From contig NC_015318.1 of the NCBI RefSeq assembly GCF_000194135.1, forward strand, positions 1,192,501-1,256,500: DNA of 64,000 nt. The letters are read 5' to 3'. The DNA comes from Hippea maritima DSM 10411. GTDB taxonomy: Bacteria > Campylobacterota_A > Desulfurellia > Desulfurellales > Hippeaceae. The position numbers and the translations under genes were made by a program. The notes under the pieces were generated by a model. It was not told where the DNA came from. It made no database searches and worked only from the letters and a program-made list of their open reading frames with translations. Positions 17,813-26,785 of the stretch are shown here, piece by piece. Each line of letters starts with the position of its first letter. Position 1 is the first letter of the stretch.

Positions 17813-19648
17813 TTGAAGGAATTCAAAGAGGGTAGTTTCAATGAAACAATTCTATTGGCTCTAACACCAATAACAGACAGCATAAAACTAGGGGCATATA
17901 AAAATATGTTAGAAGTAGAAAACCAAATCATGGAATATACATTCCCTCAACTAAACAAATTTATACTTACCGACAAGAATCAGGATAGTTACTTTTTTGT
18001 GGTAAGGATGTTAAACCTCAATGGGGGCGATGCATTTGCCATGAATATATATAACAAATCCAAAGGCGTGAGCATAGGCAAACCCGTATCATCAAAAGGA
18101 ACGGATGCAAAGGGTAATCCATACAGAGAAAAATATCTAAAGGCCTTAAGAGAAAAAGGAGAAACATACTCTACATACTGGTACCCATCACCTACAACAA
18201 GTAAACCCCGCCTGAAGATTTCCTTTAGAAAATATTACAAACCACTCCATTGGATGATTGGAACGGGTTTCTATGTGGATGCCATCAAACAGACAGCTAC
18301 ACTATTTACAAATAATCTATTTAAACGGATAAGATACTTTCAATTGCTACTGTTTTCACTCTACCTTCTAACGGTTGCATTAATACACATAATAAATAAT
18401 CAATTTTCCTCAGTGACAAACAAAGACACAAATCTAATAACATCTGCCATACCCAAAATAGGCCTAAAAAAAGACCCCATAGAGATAAACAGAATCCACC
18501 TAAGTAAGCTAAAAACTATAGCGGAAAAGCTCAACAGTCTCTCTGCTACAATAATAGATAAAAGCGAACAGATAGAAAAAAACAGAATAGAGTTTATTAG
18601 AACCTTCGTTAAAGTATTAGAGGTAAGGGATTTCTACACAAAAGGACACTCAGAAAGAGTTGCCCTTTATGCCCAAAAAATCGCACAAATTTTAGGTTTA
18701 TCAGAAAAAAAACAACAGGATATATACATTGCTGGCCTATTACATGATTTGGGAAAGGTGGCAATACCAGATAGCATACTACTAAAACCGGGTAAACTAA
18801 GTGAATACGAGTACAAGATTATGAAATACCACCCTGTATTTTCCTATGAACTCACAAAGGATGTTGAATTTTTTAAAGGCATATCCAAATTTATCAGACA
18901 GCACCACGAACGATGTGATGGAAGCGGATATCCAGACGGTTTAAAATGTGAAGAAATTACACTGGAAGGTAAGATTTTAGCAATAGCTGACGTGTTTGAT
19001 GCCCTAACCACATCAAGACCTTACAGAAAAGCCTTTTCCTTAGAAGAAGCACTGAAAACAATGAAAGACATGCCCCTCGATACAAACATAATTGCGGTTA
19101 TAGAAAACAAAATCAAGGATATTTACATAGAAGAAAAAAAGAATGAACTGCCATCGGATATGTTGTCAAGGGTAGAAAAAAGCAGAATAGACCTATTTGA
19201 GAAGGATGTTTTCAGTGGTATCCACAGAATTAAAAGCCTTATAAACTTTATAGATAAGCTCATAGATAATCAAATAGACTTCTATCTATTTATGGTAGAT
19301 ATAAAACATCTAAAAAAGATTAATTACCTATTCGGATACCAAAAAGGTAATGAGGTTATAAATAGAGTAGTCTCAACTATAAAAAACTTAAAATTTGCCT
19401 TGTATCCCAGCAGGGTTGGCTCAAACTATTTTGCCTTTGTATATACTAAATATGACGTAGTTAAAATAAACAAGGAACTCCTAAATGAATTAAAAAAGAT
19501 CAAGATAAACAACACTGAAGTGGAATTTTTTACTACATTTATTCATTCAAAAGGTTTAAGAAACGGCGAGGAGGTAATCTACCTCGCCGAAATGCAGATA
19601 GAAAGTCTAAAATGCTCCTCGCTGAGAAAGAAAAACTCACCTGTCTAA
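17813..19648 (+). CDS. Cache-sensor HD-GYP protein with degenerate GGDEF, C-terminal part
   Basis: A TTG start gives 611 residues. The first 170 complete a Cache-type sensor (KGNPYREKYLKALREKGETY; MIGTGFYVDAI) followed by a membrane helix near 18340-18400. An HD-GYP domain comes next, with LLHDLGKVAIPD and HHERCDGSGYPDG, so cyclic-di-GMP hydrolysis is likely. A C-terminal GGDEF-like domain has GSNYF where the catalytic motif should be. The domain order matches the protein at 4265. The frame is open back to the TAA at 17765, so the TTG is only the first available start in the downstream part and has no convincing ribosome binding site. The 3' end overlaps the convergent MIP18-type gene by 12 bp. 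Confidence 0.82.
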   Translation: MKEFKEGSFNETILLALTPITDSIKLGAYKNMLEVENQIMEYTFPQLNKFILTDKNQDSYFFVVRMLNLNGGDAFAMNIYNKSKGVSIGKPVSSKGTDAKGNPYREKYLKALREKGETYSTYWYPSPTTSKPRLKISFRKYYKPLHWMIGTGFYVDAIKQTATLFTNNLFKRIRYFQLLLFSLYLLTVALIHIINNQFSSVTNKDTNLITSAIPKIGLKKDPIEINRIHLSKLKTIAEKLNSLSATIIDKSEQIEKNRIEFIRTFVKVLEVRDFYTKGHSERVALYAQKIAQILGLSEKKQQDIYIAGLLHDLGKVAIPDSILLKPGKLSEYEYKIMKYHPVFSYELTKDVEFFKGISKFIRQHHERCDGSGYPDGLKCEEITLEGKILAIADVFDALTTSRPYRKAFSLEEALKTMKDMPLDTNIIAVIENKIKDIYIEEKKNELPSDMLSRVEKSRIDLFEKDVFSGIHRIKSLINFIDKLIDNQIDFYLFMVDIKHLKKINYLFGYQKGNEVINRVVSTIKNLKFALYPSRVGSNYFAFVYTKYDVVKINKELLNELKKIKINNTEVEFFTTFIHSKGLRNGEEVIYLAEMQIESLKCSSLRKKNSPV

Positions 19649-19930
19649 TGCCCTTAGAAACTCCTCAGCCTCTTTAGCCCATATAAAGTTTTCCACTTTA
19701 ACATTTGCCTTCTTGACGCCGTCAACTGAAAGAATTGCCTTCTTTATGGCTATTGCAAGCTGCAAACCTACAGGACAGTTCTCAACTGTGGGTCTAAACT
19801 TTATGCTGGCAACCCCGTTTTGTTCATCCACTTTCAAATCATAGACAAGCTTTAGCTTTACAACATCTTCTCTCAATTCTGGGTCATAAACGCCTCTTAA
19901 TTTCTCTAATATCTCATCCTTTATACTCAT
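19637..19930 (-). CDS. MIP18/DUF59-family protein (metal-sulfur cluster assembly type)
   Basis: A 97-residue protein of the MIP18 (DUF59) family, with LRGVYDPELREDVVKLKLVY at the N-terminus and a single Cys in TVENCPVGLQLAIAIKKAIL. Relatives such as SufT and PaaD help in Fe-S cluster maturation. The gene overlaps the upstream MinD-like ATPase gene by 4 bp; together with the NifX-like gene this suggests a small Fe-S or metallocluster handling unit. Confidence 0.85.
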   Translation of the reverse strand: MSIKDEILEKLRGVYDPELREDVVKLKLVYDLKVDEQNGVASIKFRPTVENCPVGLQLAIAIKKAILSVDGVKKANVKVENFIWAKEAEEFLRALDR

Positions 19931-20796
19931 AGCTTCTCCATAACCTTTGAGTATATTTCATCAACAGTCCTTTTGACCGAATCGCAGGCCTCATAAGGTA
20001 TCTGCAGATTAACTATGGCCTTGGGTACGCATTCATCAAATGGAATCCTGCCAAGAACATCCATACCCTCTTTTTCTGCAAATTTCTCTATCTGCCTGGT
20101 TTTTTCTTCATTCAGGTCATATTTGTTTACAACCACCCCGCTTTTTACTTTAAAAGAATCGCAGAGTTTTTTTACCCTTTCTAAATCATGCAAGCCGGCC
20201 GGCGTTGGTTCAGACACCACCACTACGTAATTAGCACCGGAGATAGTAGATATAACAGGGCAGCCAATACCAGGTGAACCATCTACTAAAATGTACGGTA
20301 TGTTTTGTTCCTCACTTATCAGGTGAGCCCTGTGTTTAACCATAGTAACGAGGTTTCCAGAATTTTCAGCACCGGGATAGAGTTTTGCATGTACCATTAA
20401 TCCAAATGGGGTTTCGGATTCGTACCATTCTCCTGAGTAAACCTCATTCATAGCAATGGCCTCAGTTGGGCATGCAACCTTACACAATTCGCAGGAATCG
20501 CACTTTAGCTCATCCACATAGTAATTGCCATCTGGATTTATGTGTATTGCATCAAATCTGCAAAGCCTCCTACATAAATCGCATTTAACGCATTTGTCAA
20601 CATCTATTATGGCTTTAGGGTTTCCTTTGAAAAGCTCTTTATGTTTAAGCTTTGGATTGGTTAAGATATACATATTTGCAGCATCAGCATCAGCATCAAC
20701 TATTATCTTATCCTTCATCACATAAGCTAAGCTTGAGGTTAGAGTTGTTTTACCCGTGCCACCCTTGCCACTAATTATAACAAGCTCCCTACTCAT
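19927..20796 (-). CDS. MinD/Mrp-type P-loop ATPase with 2[4Fe-4S] ferredoxin insert (copy 1)
   Basis: A 289-residue ATPase with a deviant Walker A motif (SGKGGTGKTTLTSSLAY) at residue 9 and a ferredoxin insert at about 65-115 carrying two four-Cys clusters (CVKCDLCRRLC and CDSCELCKVAC). The Walker B-like region is ILVDGSPGIGCP. It is paralogous to the next upstream gene, with which it overlaps by 4 bp. Such tandem pairs are common in anaerobes and are linked to Fe-S cluster or metallocofactor trafficking. The exact function is unproven. Confidence 0.9.
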   Translation of the reverse strand: MSRELVIISGKGGTGKTTLTSSLAYVMKDKIIVDADADAANMYILTNPKLKHKELFKGNPKAIIDVDKCVKCDLCRRLCRFDAIHINPDGNYYVDELKCDSCELCKVACPTEAIAMNEVYSGEWYESETPFGLMVHAKLYPGAENSGNLVTMVKHRAHLISEEQNIPYILVDGSPGIGCPVISTISGANYVVVVSEPTPAGLHDLERVKKLCDSFKVKSGVVVNKYDLNEEKTRQIEKFAEKEGMDVLGRIPFDECVPKAIVNLQIPYEACDSVKRTVDEIYSKVMEKL

Positions 20797-21629
20797 ATCC
20801 TTTCCTCTATCTGCTTAATCACTTCTTTAAAATCGTTTTTGAATTTTTCAAACGGCAAAGCCCCGTTTGAATAACTCCTTGCTATATCTTTAGAAAACGG
20901 CAGTCTGTAGAGTATGGGAATAGTCTCCTCTTGAGCATAATCTTCAATAAGCCTATTATTCTTTTCATACTTATTCACAATGATTCCGAAATTTAGACCC
21001 ATATCTCTAACAAGCTCAACAGATAGCTTTAAATCGCTTAATCCAAAGGGTGTGGGTTCTGCCACCAAGATAACGAAATCAACGCCATCTATAGTCTCAA
21101 CAACAGTGCAAGATGTGCCTGGTGGTGAGTCTAAAACAACTGTTTTTGAATCATCCATGTAGTCCCGTTTCAATGTGGCAATAAGTTGGGTTGCACTGGC
21201 CTGACCTATATCCAAAAGTCCCATAACAAAGTCTATATGGCTAGCCTTTCCAGTCCTTATTTCACCTACCCGCTTCGGAACTTCAATCAAAGCCCCCTCA
21301 ATGGGGCACACATAAGCACAGGCCCCACAAGAATGACATAACTCATCAAAGAACATTGTTTTTTTAAGGGGTTCACCCATAACTACCAAAGCCTTATAGG
21401 CACAAACCTCTGCACACTTACCACAAAATGTGCAGACATCTTCATTTATCTGGGGCACAAGCTCAGTATAAGGAATCTTTTTTTCTATCCTGGGTTTTAA
21501 AAAGAGGTGGCCATTTGGCTCTTCAGCATCGCAATCGATATACTGGGCATTATCCAAAGAATAGGCAAGCATAGTCGCAATGGTGGTTTTCCCTGTACCA
21601 CCTTTTCCGCTTGTTACGGCTATTTTCAT
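20793..21629 (-). CDS. MinD/Mrp-type P-loop ATPase with 2[4Fe-4S] ferredoxin insert (copy 2)
   Basis: A 278-residue paralogue of the neighbouring ATPase: deviant Walker A TSGKGGTGKTTIATMLAY at the start, ferredoxin insert at about 60-110 (CTFCGKCAEVC and CHSCGACAYVC), and Walker B-like VVLDSPPGTSC near 145. The two proteins probably form a heterodimer. It follows the NifX-like gene by 12 bp. The role in cofactor assembly is inferred from the family and context. Confidence 0.9.
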   Translation of the reverse strand: MKIAVTSGKGGTGKTTIATMLAYSLDNAQYIDCDAEEPNGHLFLKPRIEKKIPYTELVPQINEDVCTFCGKCAEVCAYKALVVMGEPLKKTMFFDELCHSCGACAYVCPIEGALIEVPKRVGEIRTGKASHIDFVMGLLDIGQASATQLIATLKRDYMDDSKTVVLDSPPGTSCTVVETIDGVDFVILVAEPTPFGLSDLKLSVELVRDMGLNFGIIVNKYEKNNRLIEDYAQEETIPILYRLPFSKDIARSYSNGALPFEKFKNDFKEVIKQIEERI

Positions 21630-21641
21630 AACTATTCTCCT

Positions 21642-21971
21642 TTAGAATCTCTCAAGCTTACCCTCTTTAAGAAGCTCTATATTATCTTTAACCGTTCCTT
21701 GTTGGGCTTTATATAATTCTAAGTTGGCTGATCTCAGAATCTCCAACGCATTTGGGCCGTAGCTTCCAGATATAATGGCATTTATCCCCTTCTCAACACT
21801 GAACTGAGCAGTAGATACACCAACACCACCCTGATTGTTCAAAAATGGGTTTTTGATAGCTTCGAATTCACCGCTATCGGTATCATAGATTATAAAATAC
21901 TCACCTCTTCCGTATCTCTCATCAATAGTGCTTTCCAATTTATCGCCTTTGGCTGTAATCATGATCTTCAT
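21642..21971 (-). CDS. NifX/NifB-type dinitrogenase cofactor-binding domain protein
   Basis: A 109-residue protein with the DINITROGENASE IRON-MO domain layout: ITAKGDKLESTIDERYGRGE at the start and AIISGSYGPNALEILRSANL in the second half. Small members of this family occur in many non-fixing anaerobes beside MinD-like ferredoxin ATPases, as here. They probably bind a metal cluster. No nif genes lie in the window, so nitrogen fixation is not implied. Confidence 0.88.
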   Translation of the reverse strand: MKIMITAKGDKLESTIDERYGRGEYFIIYDTDSGEFEAIKNPFLNNQGGVGVSTAQFSVEKGINAIISGSYGPNALEILRSANLELYKAQQGTVKDNIELLKEGKLERF

Positions 21972-22003
21972 ATAATTCTACCTCCCAAAATAAATAAAAA
22001 TAA

Positions 22004-22024
22004 CCCCGCTGCATAAGCGCGGGG
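22004..22024 (-). terminator. Intrinsic terminator after the DUF5320 gene
   Basis: On the minus strand CCCCGC and GCGGGG arms (6 bp) enclose a 9-base loop, followed by TTATTTTTATTTATTTT. It lies just past the DUF5320 stop codon and before the NifX-like gene, so it separates or attenuates the two. Confidence 0.8.
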
Positions 22025-22025
22025 C

Positions 22026-22352
22026 TTAATCTTCTCCTTCAAGCTCTTTCAATCTCAACTTTAGCGCTTCTATAGAGCGGGTTAGAGAATCTATCTGGCT
22101 TTCTAAAAACTTCTTCTCATCATCCTTTGACGGGGCAGATGGTGCATGATAAAAATACGGTTCATAACCCCATCTTCCAAAGCCAAAGCCCCTGCCTCTT
22201 CCAAATCCTCTACCTCCGCCAAAACCTCTACCCCATCCAAATCCAGAGCTTCTAACCATGTAGCCGGGCACTGTGTTTCCTGAACAATAACCCAAACCTC
22301 TACCCGTTCTTGGACCTGCTCCAAAAGGACCTGTTCTGTCCCCCCATGGCAT
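22026..22352 (-). CDS. DUF5320-family Gly/Arg/Phe-rich small protein
   Basis: A 108-residue protein starting MPWGDRTGPFGAGPRTGRG, with a Gly/Phe/Arg-rich middle and a C-terminal coiled coil (about 75-105). This is the architecture of the DUF5320 family that commonly accompanies NifX-like and MinD-ferredoxin genes. The ATG at 22352 is preferred over an upstream TTG because a GGAGG ribosome binding site lies 8 bp before it, and the TTG overlaps that site. The function is unknown. Confidence 0.85.
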   Translation of the reverse strand: MPWGDRTGPFGAGPRTGRGLGYCSGNTVPGYMVRSSGFGWGRGFGGGRGFGRGRGFGFGRWGYEPYFYHAPSAPSKDDEKKFLESQIDSLTRSIEALKLRLKELEGED

Positions 22353-22559
22353 ATCTATCACCTCCAACTCATTTTTTTACATTTTTTCATAATGGATTAA
22401 TACACTTTTTATGGCAACTTTCAAGAGTTATTTTATCACTTATTGAACTTATGTTCAATTTTTTGGACTCAAAGCAACACACAAAACCAAAAACCATAAA
22501 AATCACGCCAAGCTCAAATTTTAACTTTACACCCATGCAACGTGAGCTATCACCTATAG

Positions 22560-22588
22560 TTGACTGTTCATCCCTTTTTATGTAAAGT
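22560..22588 (+). promoter_or_regulatory. Sigma-70 type promoter of polA-hemE-hemH
   Basis: TTGACT and TAAAGT are separated by 17 bp. The predicted start is within 1-2 bases of the polA ATG at 22596, which again implies a leaderless message. The rest of the 22353-22595 gap is AT-rich, with no other feature recognised. Confidence 0.45.
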
Positions 22589-22595
22589 TTCCTCT

Positions 22596-25001
22596 ATGAA
22601 TGAGAAGGTTTATCTAATCGACGGTAGTTCATTTTTGTATAGATTTTTCTTTGCCATTAGAGGTCTATCCTACAAAGGTATGCCTACCGGCACCATCTTT
22701 GGATTTGCAAAACTGCTTTTGGAGCTTGATGCTGCAAATCCAACCTACATAGCCATCTTTTTTGATACAAAGGCAAAAACATTCAGGGAAGATATACTTG
22801 AGAGTTATAAGAAAAACAGACCCAAAATGCCGGATGAGTTGAGCATTCAGATAGAGCCAACAAAACAGCTCATCAAGGCATTTGGCATTCCCATTATTGA
22901 ACTTGACGGCTTCGAGGCAGATGACCTCATTGCAACCTATGCAGAGAAACTAAAAAACGACTTTGAGGTTATAATCATAGCATCGGATAAAGACCTATTT
23001 CAGCTTGTAAACAGTAATGTAAAGATATACGACCCAACCAAGAAGGTTTTTTACGACAGAGAGGGGGTATTTAAAAAGCTTGGTGTTTATCCCGAACAGG
23101 TTGCAGATTTTCTGGCTTTAGTGGGAGATAGTATCGACAACATACCCGGCGTAAAGTCCATCGGACCAAAAACAGCCGCAAGTTTATTGGCTCAATATAA
23201 AAACATAGAGGGTATATTGCAAAATTTAGACAATCTAAAGCCAAAAATTAAAGAAGCTATAGAAAAGGAAAAAGATAATTTAGAGCTTTACAGAAAATTA
23301 ACCATAACAGATAAAAAAGCACCTATAAAAATAGAATTAGAGGCAATGAAAAAGAAAGAAAAAGACATAGATAAGATCCAGGAGTTATTCTTAAAATTTG
23401 GATTTAAATCGCTTCTTAAATCACTTCCAGTAAAACATAATACAGTTTCTATGAGCAAAAGCCATACAATCTTAATGGCATTAAACAAATCCGCCATACT
23501 AATAGAAAATAATCAAATAAAAAGAATAGAACCAGGATTTGTAAACACAGATATAGAGACCGTTTATGATTTTAAGGAATTACTCACACAAGGTTTTCAG
23601 TTTGAAAAATACCCATTCGACATAAAATTGGCCTCATATCTTGTAAACCCAGATTCAAAAGGCAATCCGAGGGTATGCTTTGAAAATATAAATGACGAGG
23701 CATTTGCAAAACTCATGAATCTATCTGAGGAAGAAGCAATTTTAGAATCCTACCCCTTTTTAAGAGAATATATAGAAGGAAATAACTTGAACTTCCTTCT
23801 AAGTCAGGTCGAGACACCCCTTTCTGAGGTGCTGGTATCGATGGAAAAGAGAGGAATAAAGATAGACTCAGAATATTTGACATCATTTGAAAATGAATTG
23901 GCAAACAAACTTTATGCTACAGAAAAACAAATACATGCATTGGCAGGTGAGGAGTTTAACATAAACTCCACAAAAGAACTTCAACGTATTCTTTTTGAAA
24001 AACTAGGCATAAAACCCATAAAAAAGACAAAAACGGGTTATTCCACAGACTCAGAGAGTCTGCAAATGTTGGCTCAAAAATACGAAATAGCCCAGCTAAT
24101 TATCACCTACCGTGCAATTTCGAAGGTCATATCCACCTACATAAGACCATTTTTGGATAAGATGGACAAAAGCAACAGACTTCATACAACATTCAATCAG
24201 ACACTAACATCTACAGGCCGGCTTTCATCTTCAAATCCAAACCTACAGAATCTACCTGCTGGGGATGATGAACTGCATTCTGGCATTAGAAAATCGGTGG
24301 TTGCACCTAAAGGATATAAACTTATCTGCTCAGATTACTCTCAAATAGAATTAAGGGTTTTGGCTCAAATGAGCAAGGATAAAACGCTTATTGAAATATT
24401 TAAAAACAACGAGGATATACACACACAAACAGCCGTTAAAATCTTCGGCGTTCATCCTTCAATGGTTGACCACCACTTACGTAGGATGGCAAAAACAATA
24501 AACTTCGGCATAATCTATGGGATGGGCTATGTATCCCTATCAAAAACTCTAAATATCAGCAAAGATAAGGCCAGACAGTTTATAGAAAAATACTTTGAGA
24601 GGTTCGCAGGCGTAAAATCATATATAGAAAATACTACGGAAAAAGCCACAAAGAATGGATTTGTGGAGACATACTTCGGCAGAAGGCGTTATTTTTTCAA
24701 TATAAACTCAAACAACAAGCGGTTAGCTCAGTTCGAAAAAAGGGCTGCAGTCAATGCCACAATCCAGGGTACAGCCGCAGATATAATAAAGATAGCTATG
24801 GTTAAGCTGTATGAAAAACTAAAAAATTTAGATGCCCACATAGTCTTGCAGGTTCACGATGAGTTGCTTGTTGAGGCAAAAGAAGATATAGCCGAGAATG
24901 TGGCAGGTATAGTAAAGGACACAATGGAAAATGCCGTAAAGTTTGATATACCCATAAAAACCAATACAAAGATAGCGAATAACTGGTATGAAGCAAAGTG
25001 A
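22596..25001 (+). CDS. polA: DNA polymerase I
   Basis: An 801-residue family A polymerase. Residues 1-290 are the 5' nuclease domain (DGFEADDLIATY, ASDKDLFQLV, GDSIDNIPGVKSIGPKTAAS). A short central region (about 295-420) replaces the 3'-5' exonuclease; the DxE catalytic residues are not seen, so proofreading is probably absent. The polymerase domain follows, with motif A SDYSQIELRVLAQMS and motif C QVHDELLVE. The ATG that starts MNEKVYLIDGSSFLYR is chosen because this is where the nuclease domain begins. The last 14 bp overlap hemE. Confidence 0.96.
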   Translation: MNEKVYLIDGSSFLYRFFFAIRGLSYKGMPTGTIFGFAKLLLELDAANPTYIAIFFDTKAKTFREDILESYKKNRPKMPDELSIQIEPTKQLIKAFGIPIIELDGFEADDLIATYAEKLKNDFEVIIIASDKDLFQLVNSNVKIYDPTKKVFYDREGVFKKLGVYPEQVADFLALVGDSIDNIPGVKSIGPKTAASLLAQYKNIEGILQNLDNLKPKIKEAIEKEKDNLELYRKLTITDKKAPIKIELEAMKKKEKDIDKIQELFLKFGFKSLLKSLPVKHNTVSMSKSHTILMALNKSAILIENNQIKRIEPGFVNTDIETVYDFKELLTQGFQFEKYPFDIKLASYLVNPDSKGNPRVCFENINDEAFAKLMNLSEEEAILESYPFLREYIEGNNLNFLLSQVETPLSEVLVSMEKRGIKIDSEYLTSFENELANKLYATEKQIHALAGEEFNINSTKELQRILFEKLGIKPIKKTKTGYSTDSESLQMLAQKYEIAQLIITYRAISKVISTYIRPFLDKMDKSNRLHTTFNQTLTSTGRLSSSNPNLQNLPAGDDELHSGIRKSVVAPKGYKLICSDYSQIELRVLAQMSKDKTLIEIFKNNEDIHTQTAVKIFGVHPSMVDHHLRRMAKTINFGIIYGMGYVSLSKTLNISKDKARQFIEKYFERFAGVKSYIENTTEKATKNGFVETYFGRRRYFFNINSNNKRLAQFEKRAAVNATIQGTAADIIKIAMVKLYEKLKNLDAHIVLQVHDELLVEAKEDIAENVAGIVKDTMENAVKFDIPIKTNTKIANNWYEAK

Positions 25002-25974
25002 ACTGTTTTTAAAAACCCTTAAAGGCGAAAAGGCAGGCTATACACCTGTATGGTTTATGCGTCAGGCGGGAAGATTCCTAAAAAGCTATAGAAGAATCAG
25101 AGAAAAATATCCGCTACTTGAGATGTTTACGAACAAGGAATTGATTGTAGAAATTACACTCCTTCCTAAAAAATTAGGTGTAGATGCCCTCATCATCTTT
25201 AGCGACATACTCATACCCCTAAAACTCTTTGGGGCAAAGATAATTTATGAGGACGGCAAAAGTCCCTCGGTGATAATGGATAAAAGCAACATTCAATACC
25301 ATGAAAACCTTGAGAATTTGAGTTTTCTATTCGAAGCCATAGGCGAGGTAAAAAGACATAAAAAGGATCTTGCCCTGTTGGGCTTTGCAGCCGCTCCATT
25401 TACGCTTTTATGTTATGTATTTGGTGGTGTTGAGTTTTTTAAACTTAGGGGATTAATGTATGAAAACCCCGATGGATTTAAAAAGCTAATGGATTTAACA
25501 ACAAAAATGACTATAGACTATTTAAACATGCAACTCAACTCAGGCTGCGATGCGGTTCAGCTATTCGATAGCTGGGCTGGCCTATTGGATGAGAAAACCT
25601 ATAGAGAGTTGGTTCTGCCATTCAATCAAAGGATAGCCAAAAGTATCAAGCCATCCATTTATTTTATTAAGAACTCACACCACTTAAACCACCTGCTGAA
25701 CAAGATGGACTTTGATGGCTTTAGTATCGACTGGCGCAGCGACCTTGTTCAGGTCTATACCTCAACCAACAGATGTGTTCAGGGAAACTTAGACAACACT
25801 GTTCTTTTTGCCGATGAGGCAACAATAAAAACCAAAACAAAAGAAATACTCAAACAGACAGAAAAAATCCCCCACATATTCAACTTAGGCCACGGTGTTT
25901 TACCTCAAACGGATGAGGAAAAGATAAAGATGCTCGTTGACTTCATACACAATGAAACAGGCCGTTTTAGTTAA
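24988..25974 (+). CDS. hemE: Uroporphyrinogen decarboxylase
   Basis: HemE converts uroporphyrinogen III to coproporphyrinogen III in heme synthesis. The 328-residue product has the hallmark PVWFMRQAGRFLKSYR near residue 20 and the second signature LLGFAAAPFTLLCYVFGG near 130. It ends with FNLGHGVLPQTDEE. It overlaps polA upstream and hemH downstream by 14 and 23 bp, so the three are probably translated from one message. Confidence 0.96.
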   Translation: MKQSELFLKTLKGEKAGYTPVWFMRQAGRFLKSYRRIREKYPLLEMFTNKELIVEITLLPKKLGVDALIIFSDILIPLKLFGAKIIYEDGKSPSVIMDKSNIQYHENLENLSFLFEAIGEVKRHKKDLALLGFAAAPFTLLCYVFGGVEFFKLRGLMYENPDGFKKLMDLTTKMTIDYLNMQLNSGCDAVQLFDSWAGLLDEKTYRELVLPFNQRIAKSIKPSIYFIKNSHHLNHLLNKMDFDGFSIDWRSDLVQVYTSTNRCVQGNLDNTVLFADEATIKTKTKEILKQTEKIPHIFNLGHGVLPQTDEEKIKMLVDFIHNETGRFS

Positions 25975-26785
25975 TCTAGGTGGTATAGAAAAACCAACGG
26001 ATATACCCGTATTTTTGTTTAGCATGTTCAATGATAAGCACATCATGCCACTAAAGCAGCCATTCAGGGCAATGGTGGCCTTTATCATAACCCTTCTAAG
26101 AGCAAAAAAAACCTATAACATACTAAAATTATCGCCATCCCCACTTGTAAGAATAACCAAAAGGCAGGCAGAGAAGCTATCTATAAAAACAAATAAGCAT
26201 ATAACTTATGGGTTTAGTTATTCAAAACCGTATTTTAACGATTGCGAGGGCACATTCATTGTTATGCAAAATTTCTATTCTCACACCACGCACGGCAAGG
26301 TTTTAGAATTAAAGAGGACAAAACCACCCTTGTGCATCCATAAAGGCTTCTTTGAGCTATTTGAGTCAAGGATAAACAACGCCTTAAAGAACCACCCCAA
26401 TGCTGCTATACTTTTAAGTGCTCATTCGTTGCCGTTAAAACTGCTAAAAAAAACAAACGATCCATACAGAAACGACTTAGAGGTTTTTAGATTGGCGTTA
26501 AGCAGGATTTTAAAAAAGCCAATCTATCTATCCTTTCAGTCAAGGTTGGGGCCAATAGAATGGCTAAAACCAGAAACGGAAAAAGAGATAAAAAGGCTTT
26601 CAAAACATTACACAGAACTAATTATCTTACCTGTTAGTTTTACAACCGACAATACAGAAACAATTGTCGAGATAGACAGGGCTTATACAAAGATTGCTAA
26701 GGATTGTGGTTTTAGGTGGATAAAAAGGGTAAATTGTTTCAATGATGATGGTGATTTTATTGAGTTTTTAGCCTCCATCCTCTAA
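25952..26785 (+). CDS. hemH: Ferrochelatase-family protein
   Basis: A 277-residue protein. The start at MKQAVLVNLGGIEKPTD matches the family N-terminus. Signature segments include LLSAHSLPLKL, SFQSRLGPIEWLKP and PVSFTTDNTETIVEID, where the conserved His and Glu of ferrochelatase are kept. It is somewhat short for HemH (often 310-320 residues), and the usual SDHLET stretch reads TDNTET. It follows hemE, supporting a role in heme or coproheme metal insertion. The 3' end overlaps the convergent regulator gene by 18 bp. Confidence 0.9.
   Translation: MKQAVLVNLGGIEKPTDIPVFLFSMFNDKHIMPLKQPFRAMVAFIITLLRAKKTYNILKLSPSPLVRITKRQAEKLSIKTNKHITYGFSYSKPYFNDCEGTFIVMQNFYSHTTHGKVLELKRTKPPLCIHKGFFELFESRINNALKNHPNAAILLSAHSLPLKLLKKTNDPYRNDLEVFRLALSRILKKPIYLSFQSRLGPIEWLKPETEKEIKRLSKHYTELIILPVSFTTDNTETIVEIDRAYTKIAKDCGFRWIKRVNCFNDDGDFIEFLASIL

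Noticed and set aside
22353-22559. The gap before polA as a site for a small RNA or riboswitch
   Set aside because: The sequence is AT-rich without a convincing stem-loop set or terminator. Only a promoter close to polA could be supported.
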